Shown here in pieces: positions 56,831 through 64,000 of a DNA stretch of 64,000 nt (the stretch's first letter is position 1; the number at the start of each line of letters is the position of its first letter). The notes under the pieces were generated by a model, which worked only from the letters and a program-made list of their open reading frames with translations, was not told the origin of the DNA and searched no databases. Both the position numbers and the translations under genes were made by a program. The DNA is from Aphrophora alni. Taxonomy: Eukaryota; Arthropoda; Insecta; Hemiptera; Aphrophoridae. The DNA lies in NCBI GenBank assembly GCA_963513935.1, contig OY740770.1, positions 88,509,267 through 88,573,266 on the forward strand, read 5' to 3'.

Positions 56831-59800
56831 GATTTAAGCAGGTGCTTTCTAAAATGGCAGTATAAATTTACTTAATAACTAATAATTAGTTAATAAACTC
56901 ACTTACTTGCTTAAAAGACGTTCTCGACTCAAACTCATCAGCCATCTTTGGAGTTGAGTGCTTGAAGCTCTCACAAATTGGCTATTGTTTGTCTACAGAA
57001 GATCTTTCACTAAAAAAAAAATTCCTCTCTGGACAATTATAATTCTATAAATAGACACTGGTCCTGGCCAGTTAAATTGCATGTTTGTTTCCCTCGACAA
57101 TTATGTATCATGGAATTCAGACAAGAAGGACATTGTTGAGATAGGTAAGTGTGGAGAGATTTCGAAAACACTTTCACTCAAGTCTTGAGGAGATTCAGGT
57201 TGAATCAAGAGTTTTGAGGGTAGCATTACTATCTGACAGGATTAGTTTACGTTTATCATTGTAGCATTTAGCTAATCCTAGATTTGCAATGATTCGCAAT
57301 CAGCTGCCTGCTGAATATATTTCAACTCTGATCGCATCTAAGCCTCGTATATTTACGCTGATTGGAAGATTTTTTGATGAACAGGTGTTTAAAAAAAACT
57401 TCCTTTCATAAATTGCATAGTTTATGAACTACTTAAGGTTTTGCTTAAAATTATGAAGTTGTTCTACTTGAAAACAACTCTTCTTCTGATATGTAGCTAA
57501 TATTTTATTTTAAAACTTATTGTCAATTTAGATATAATGCGATTAAGAAAATTACGTGTTTTTAGTGTTTTTCCTGACACGGATGGCAACACCTCCTCTT
57601 TCCATTAACCTTCCCCTCTTCCTCTCCCTTAATTATTAAGCTTTACTGTCAAGTTAAATTTGGTTGTTTTTAATTAATAAAACTTGTTAGGCAGCCGTTA
57701 CGCTGTTAAAACACATATGGATATGTATAACAATTTGAACGAATATTATTTTCGTAGTCCTGAAGCAAAAAGGATCAAACATGTAAATAGATATATGAAT
57801 ATTTCCCGTCAGTAATGGATACGCAGAGAAGTTAGCGTTCTATCACGTCAGTCTAACCTCTAATATTTCTCTGTTTTTTGGACAACTGCGTTACATATTG
57901 AAGTTGTCAGAGATGTTTTGTCTTTCCAACAATAATTATTACAATCCCCCCTCCCACACTTCCTTCTCTTCTACTTCTAATCAATAGTTAACAGCACGGA
58001 CTACGTTGTTACTATAGCGGGATTACTTGTATACTGTACAAGTTCTTAATCTATATCCCTCATCCAAACTACAAACTTTGAAAATAAGGTAGCAGCAGAT
58101 ATTACAATTGGGTCATTTCTAATATCAAGCTATTGTAATCTACCTCTTGAAATGATGAAGAACAAACATTGGACAATCTTTTGCACTTAGATATGTTAAA
58201 AAACACACAAAAACATTTTAGGTTCATATAATTTTCCTGGTTTACTATAACATTTAAGATTGAAACCACAACAAAAATGAATTGAAAATAAGACTAAAAC
58301 ATTATTATAAAGCAAAACAATTTAAAGATAATACTATAACGCACAAATAAATAAAAACGAAAAAGAAAGGAAAACGAAGTAAACACGAAAACGGTAAAGG
58401 ACAGACTATACAAGAAATGCTGGCGTTCTCAGCACCATGACAACAAGTTTGACACAGTAACAGCGATAAGATTTTTAAATCTTTTGAATTAGAACATAAA
58501 TTGAAATTACGTAAATAACTACGATTATTCCTAAACACATTCAAGGAAGTAAGGTTTTGTAACTAGTTTTCATTTTAAATTTCACTTAAGAAAACAAGTT
58601 GATCAATATTATCTTTTAAAACCATTTGCATTTTTTTTCTGTTAAGATTAAATTAACAATTGACAAGTTTGATGGTCACTATTATAAAATTCATAATTTA
58701 AAAATATGTAAGTTGTTTTATCAATATCCTAATTTTATTAATATCAAAATTTACAATTTAAGACCCTACTGGGTTTGAGAAGCCGAAAATTTACATATGT
58801 GTCTGCAACTCAATTATTCATTAGGAAAAAAAGAAGAAAAAACATTGTTCGAATTTTTCGGTTTGATTGCAATCTCTACTTTGCAATTAAATTATTAAGT
58901 ACAGTTCCATATAGAAAGTTTAGTCCAATTCATCTTTCTTTCTTTTAATGGATACATGTGCACATTTTAACTATTATGTTGTAATTTTCTTGTCCTAATG
59001 GTTACTGCTGTTGGTTTGCCCTTCCAAAAGAAATTAACGTGACTGCTCCCCCAAAACCGAACCATTATTACTATACAGTGCAAAATAAATTGTTTACAGT
59101 CCTGTATAAGAAACTTTTTGAATTATGATTTATAAAGTAAAATGCAAGTGAAAACAGATTTAGCAGATTTTATAAATTGGATTAATTCTCTTGTTAAATT
59201 AAAGTTGTTCACATGAAGCTATTGAGAGAATAAAATGAAACTATGGTTATTATTAAGTTAATAATTATTTTTTCTTCCTTTTTTAAATTAATCCAAATGA
59301 AAAATTCATACATTGAAATTAATAAACAAAATGAACAATGAATTAAATCTAAATGAACAAATAAAATTATAACACATTAAATTTGGAATTGAATATCAAA
59401 TAATAAATAAATTAAAACTAAACGAACTATTAAAATTATAACCGAAATATTTTTTTTGAAATTGAACATTGCTTTGAAAATTGTCCGAACAAGAAATTAC
59501 AAAATTCAATAGCTTATCTTACACAAGTTGTTTTTGGTCACTTCTTAGAACTTTATACATTATTTACCATTTTAATTTAAAAATTTTAAACTACTTTTAA
59601 TTAATTTTTAAAACCATATCATGCATTATTTAAAATTAGACAAATATACACATATTTATAATTAGAGAAATCAAGATGAATTACAGCTACGTATGTAAAT
59701 CACGTGTTTTACACTCAAAGCTACAGCAAGTGTAAATTTTGTAAGTGGTTATTGAATACAGGATTAGCATTCTTCTAGAAGTTGTTAGACAGTAGGAGAA

Positions 59801-60172
59801 ATTGCATTGTTCTTGAAGTTTACAAGAAATGGAAGAAAGATTATTAATTTCTCACAAAATACGAAAGAACCGAGCACTACATTGAACTGACCTTGCTTCT
59901 TTTAATCTCTCAGCCAACAAACCAAAGTTCAAGAGAATTCGCTGTCGGAATTCTTTGTGTTATTCAAAACCCATGTGCCGTCAGGTGTCACCACCTAGTG
60001 TTGATACTAATGATTATGCTAGTGATAACCTTGGGAGTATTTTTCAATTTTAGAAAAGGCGGAATTTTATAAACGATATACCTCATGGAGTAACATATTA
60101 TGTTTTAAATTACGGCCGTGTGTTAGCTTCATAGTGCACTCTAACCCAAATTGTTTAGACAATTTACTTTTC

Positions 60173-60174
<2 letters not shown>
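56831..60174. other. Intergenic AT-rich DNA, nothing recognised
   Basis: No motif was recognised. A short minus-strand opening at 58305-58544 has no domain. Confidence 0.5.

Positions 60175-60231
<57 letters not shown>
60175..60231. repeat. (TA)n microsatellite
   Basis: About 28 TA units. Confidence 0.97.
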
Positions 60232-60235
<4 letters not shown>

Positions 60236-61363
60236 CAGATTATTTTTTATAAAACGGTCATCACTTAAAATTAGAATATTTTTAGAAATGTTTAGCGATT
60301 GGAAGAATGTGCCACAAAGAGTGTGTAAAATTTATACGTTTTTTCTTAATAAAACGAAGAAATAAAAATATATTTAACTTTATTTAGAAATATAATATTC
60401 TACAGGTTATTAAATTTATTATTAACTCAAAAAGGAAGGATATAATTAGCTCAACGAATATATTTTAAAAGTTCATTTATTCAAACATTCATTCCATAAC
60501 ACTTTGAGATGAAATGGACATCATGTGATGTGTTGATTTTATTTTTATCTAAATACCTGTATATTAAGTTACACAAATTATGACTAATTTTATAAGTGTG
60601 TACACAGATTAGTGGCTCAATTCAAAGCTTTAAGTAATGGAAACCATAAAGACTTGAATCCAGTATTTATAGAGGGGGCGTGGCCTGTTGCTATTTTACA
60701 ACTTTCTAAATAGTAAGGTGTTAACAAATATCTTACGTCATTCTAGGTAGACTATGTATAAGTAATACAATATTACAAAACTAATATTATTATATAAGCT
60801 ATATTATTTTATTTTTCGTAGATATGCTTTTTTTATACAACCTAATTCATTAGATACAATTACAATACGATATTTGTTCTGTAAAAAAATTCCAAGCATT
60901 TATTAATTCAATTTCGTAACATTTTTCAAAATTTCAATATTTCTACTTTAAAGTAACGTTTCCCCTCTAAAGAGTATTTAGCAATAGCTGATTTATCGGG
61001 AAAATTATATTTTAAGTTGGAAAAGCTCTTGATATTTTTTTCCTTAAACCATATTTTTCACCGGCTATTTATCACAATTTATACAATAAATTATTCATAT
61101 ATTCTGTTCCAGAATTCTATCTATAGAATTCTGTAATATTTTATCGAGATTTTCTCAGCTGACAAAACTACATTTTAACTTTAATATGTGGCTAATAATT
61201 TTTAATAACATTTGATATTGGTAGAGCATAAGTTGTTAAAACATTGTTGCTGTAGTTTTGTGTTTATAAGTGTACTTCTAAGTACTTTCATTTTCTTATA
61301 TTTCGCTATTTTTATTACATTATCTAGTTATTTTGTTTGCATACCCATTAAATATTGATGTAC

Positions 61364-61368
<5 letters not shown>
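60232..61368. other. Intergenic AT-rich DNA, nothing recognised
   Basis: No open frame or repeat of note. Confidence 0.5.

Positions 61369-61412
<44 letters not shown>
61369..61412. repeat. (TA)n microsatellite
   Basis: About 22 TA units. Confidence 0.97.
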
Positions 61413-61419
<7 letters not shown>

Positions 61420-62325
61420 TTTTTCATTGATTTTCTTAGAAAGTTAGAAAGTTGAAAAATGGGTTTTGGTAACGTCTCCTCTCCCCCATTCTGTATTTAC
61501 GTAACATAGCACAAAATTAGCTCAGTTACTAAAAATACTGACGTTGTCGTAAAAACGCACTTGACTTAATAAACCTTATATTGTAATAATTTGTGATCAA
61601 GTTTAATATTAATTTTATTTATATCATATCAGAAGTCTAGCTCGATATTTATTTATAAACTAATATATGTGTAATATGTAACCTTATATTAAGTAAATGA
61701 ATGGAATAATGGATAGATGTATGACAATTCTGTTGTCCTTATAGGAAATTACACAATTTTAAAATTATCATTACCAATTTTTTTCATGAATTATAGATAT
61801 TTGATTTTCTTTTTAAATTTAATGCCACAATTTTTACTTTTATTTTTTAAAGATGTTAATAAGGAATTTTATATTATACTATTATTTTATTGTTAGGAAT
61901 ATTACTTTCATCGGTATTAGATTTAGAATGCGAGTAAATGTACTTCGCAACATGTAACAGGATCTCTAAGACTAATGGTGCAGCTTTTATCCAATAAATA
62001 CTCGGCGTCAGATAAGGTTTCAATGTTACGTAGACTTCACAGCTAAAAGCAAAGTTGTATAAGAAGTGTAGTATAAACTCCTCATTGATATTTTAACTAG
62101 AAGTTACTGATAAACTCAATCCGTATTTTATATATAGATATACTATCATCTTCTTTCGAATATTGTTTATTATATAAATGTTGCACCAGCCCTAATAGTC
62201 TACTCTGCGCGCCTATGTGTGATGGCGCGTGCGTTAGAGTGAGGCGACCCTTCGTTCAACTGCATTCCCCGTTTGGCAATACAGTAGTACAATTTTTGAA
62301 GAAATCCTATCAGATTTGGTTAAAG
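61413..62325. other. Intergenic, nothing recognised
   Basis: AT-rich with a GC-richer patch at about 62205-62275 (CTGCGCGCCTATGTG). No gene or repeat was assigned. Confidence 0.45.
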
Positions 62326-63290
62326 ATTGGTGTCTTGTGTTTTCTGAAAGCTCTTAGTTATTCATATGAAAGGTATCTGCCGTAACGCAAAATTTGAAAG
62401 TATCCCTTCATAAGAAAAATGGAAGTGGTTAAACAAAAGTTTTGAACTTATTTCTTTGTTTTAAATCCGACTCTAAGATTCTAAGCAAAACGCATTTATC
62501 TTCATGTCTAATCATTAGTAGCTTGTTAGATTTGTGACAAATGAAAACAATCAAATGATAATAAATACAACAATTATATAAAGCTTTTTATAACAGGTTT
62601 TATTTTTAAAATTGGCTTTACAGATTTTTATAAATTCTTTGTCAAATATAAGGATTATAAGAATATTGGGGTAAGATAAATATGAACAAGGATGAAATTT
62701 ACATCGACACGTAGGATGTGACTGAAATATTAATTTGTTCTATGAAATACGAAACGAATTTGAAGTTCAGGATGAACAACATCGTGTATTGCAATGTAAA
62801 AATTTAAATATTTATTCACTTAATTGAACAGAACTTAGAAATAACAAATTTTGTTTGAAATAACATCATTCAAACAGTTGATTTGGAGAACCAAACGTCC
62901 CATTCGTTGAAACGGTAGGAACAATTTTTAGGTAAACACAAGTATGCTACTATTTTATCTTCATGTTGCCAAGCTATTACGGCTTTAGAAATCCATTGGA
63001 GGAATAAACAAACTTGAAAAACAAACTTGAAGTGACTTGCTAAAGAGAAAACGTTTTGTGAACAAGTGGCAAAAGTTTAAACTTTTACAACTTAATTGAC
63101 AAGTTAAGTTTTGTACAAGTCTTGTTGACACCGTAGCTGTTGGTTGTCTTTAAAGTAACATGTATCTTAATTCAACTAAATAATTTACGTAGAAATATAA
63201 ATGAAGCTGATAAGACTACAGTAAGTTAGCCAATTTGTTTTCCCATGTGTGACGTATAACTTCCACCTTATTTGGTATTAATGTACGCAG
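62326..63290. repeat. Unidentified ~1-kb repeat, copy B
   Basis: This is collinear with copy A at 54543-55540 in the same orientation. It has a short local duplication (AAACAAACTTGAA near 63005-63030) absent from copy A. The intervening distance is about 6.8 kb. Flanks do not align. Confidence 0.8.
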
Positions 63291-64000
63291 ATATCATACT
63301 TGCACAAAATGACTTAATATAAGTAATGTGGAATATTTTAAAATTTACGATCACATGTTTGATCGGAATTCAATAATTGGTAAAACATAGTTTTTTTTGC
63401 TAATTTTATTACAATTTTAAATACTAGTGCTATTTTAAAAGAAATTGGGTTTATGTTTTATTTTTTAATTATGGTGTAACTAATGAAGGACTAAAACACT
63501 TTAAGGACCTTCCCCATTTTGTAGCCTTTAACGCTGTCAAAGTTTTACTAGGGTTATTTAGGAAGTAGAACACTACTTCAAGCCTAATTGTAAGCACAAT
63601 ATAACATTAAAATTAACACACTAGTAAATGTGAAAGTTAGCCATTTTTTTTAGCAAAAAATAGCAGAATATTACGATGTTAAATTACCACTGCATTAAAT
63701 TTTACAATGATGCTGGTAATACATTTCTTGTTCAGATTACAGTACAAAATTAGAATTAAAAAATAGCCGAGTCCTGTAATTATTACTGTTATACATCCGT
63801 CTTTTTTTATTTTTTCTAGTAGTAATTTTACTTTTAACATGAGGTGGGGTGTTACGTAATGGAGATCTTCGTTAATCGCTTTTAGAACACCATCTCCTCA
63901 TCCGAAGATTAATTCCGTTCAAAATTAATCTAGATTCCCTCTATTAATTATCAGTGTCTGATGTGTATAAAATAGATATTCCATGACATATTAAGTTATA
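63291..64000. other. Intergenic AT-rich DNA, nothing recognised
   Basis: No motif was recognised up to the window end. Confidence 0.5.

Noticed and set aside
1..64000. CRISPR array or prokaryotic operon
   Set aside because: The window has introns, eukaryotic transposons and no spacer-repeat architecture. The only regular array (93 bp) has no unique spacers.

Overview
The window is AT-rich, intron- and transposon-laden animal DNA, most likely from an insect. Hemiptera is my best guess, but the sequence does not prove the order. The evidence is long introns, a Jockey-clade LINE, a BEL/Pao LTR element, and mariner, pogo/Tigger and hAT remnants. I see no prokaryotic gene organisation and no convincing tRNA or rRNA gene.

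One host gene is well supported: the 3' part of SMC2, the condensin ATPase subunit, on the + strand. Six coding exons (4606-4749, 9487-9681, 11777-11977, 16474-16689, 27298-27507 and 35002-35112) give 358 C-terminal residues. They cover the distal coiled coil, the LSGGQ signature, Walker B and the C-terminus. The five introns between them (4.7, 2.1, 4.5, 10.6 and 7.5 kb) are all phase 0. The 5' exons must lie left of the window.

The introns hold most of the other features. The intron before the first visible exon carries a decayed minus-strand BEL/Pao relic (about 3.0-4.3 kb). The following introns carry a diverged tandem duplication, a foldback element (7159-7464), a 205-bp palindromic MITE (9806-10010) and a LINE endonuclease relic near 15.3-15.8 kb. 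The fourth intron has a 500-bp MITE with perfect 27-bp inverted ends (20280-20779) and a nearly homogeneous 21-copy, 93-bp minisatellite (22239-24195). The fifth has a mariner pseudogene, a deleted pogo/Tigger element and a dead Jockey LINE (about 30.5-34.8 kb, minus strand).

Downstream of SMC2 there is no recognised host gene. This half holds a hAT C-terminal fragment (38.8 kb), a second pogo/Tigger-like MITE (39590-40282), a diverged ~80-bp repeat array (40.4-41.0 kb), and a young full-length BEL/Pao retrotransposon (41433-48508). That element has 569-bp LTRs with only two differences, a GATAT target duplication, and gag and pol in one frame separated by a single TGA followed by CTA. Further right are a decayed 1.7-kb DDE transposon with clear inverted ends (49444-51142), two diverged ~1-kb copies of an unidentified repeat (about 54.5 and 62.3 kb), a LINE 3' relic (56.6 kb) and several microsatellites.

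The most interesting items are the UGA-CUA junction of the BEL/Pao element together with a second primer-binding-site-like motif in its LTRs, the hairpin-bearing 93-bp array inside an SMC2 intron, and the unidentified paired 1-kb repeat.
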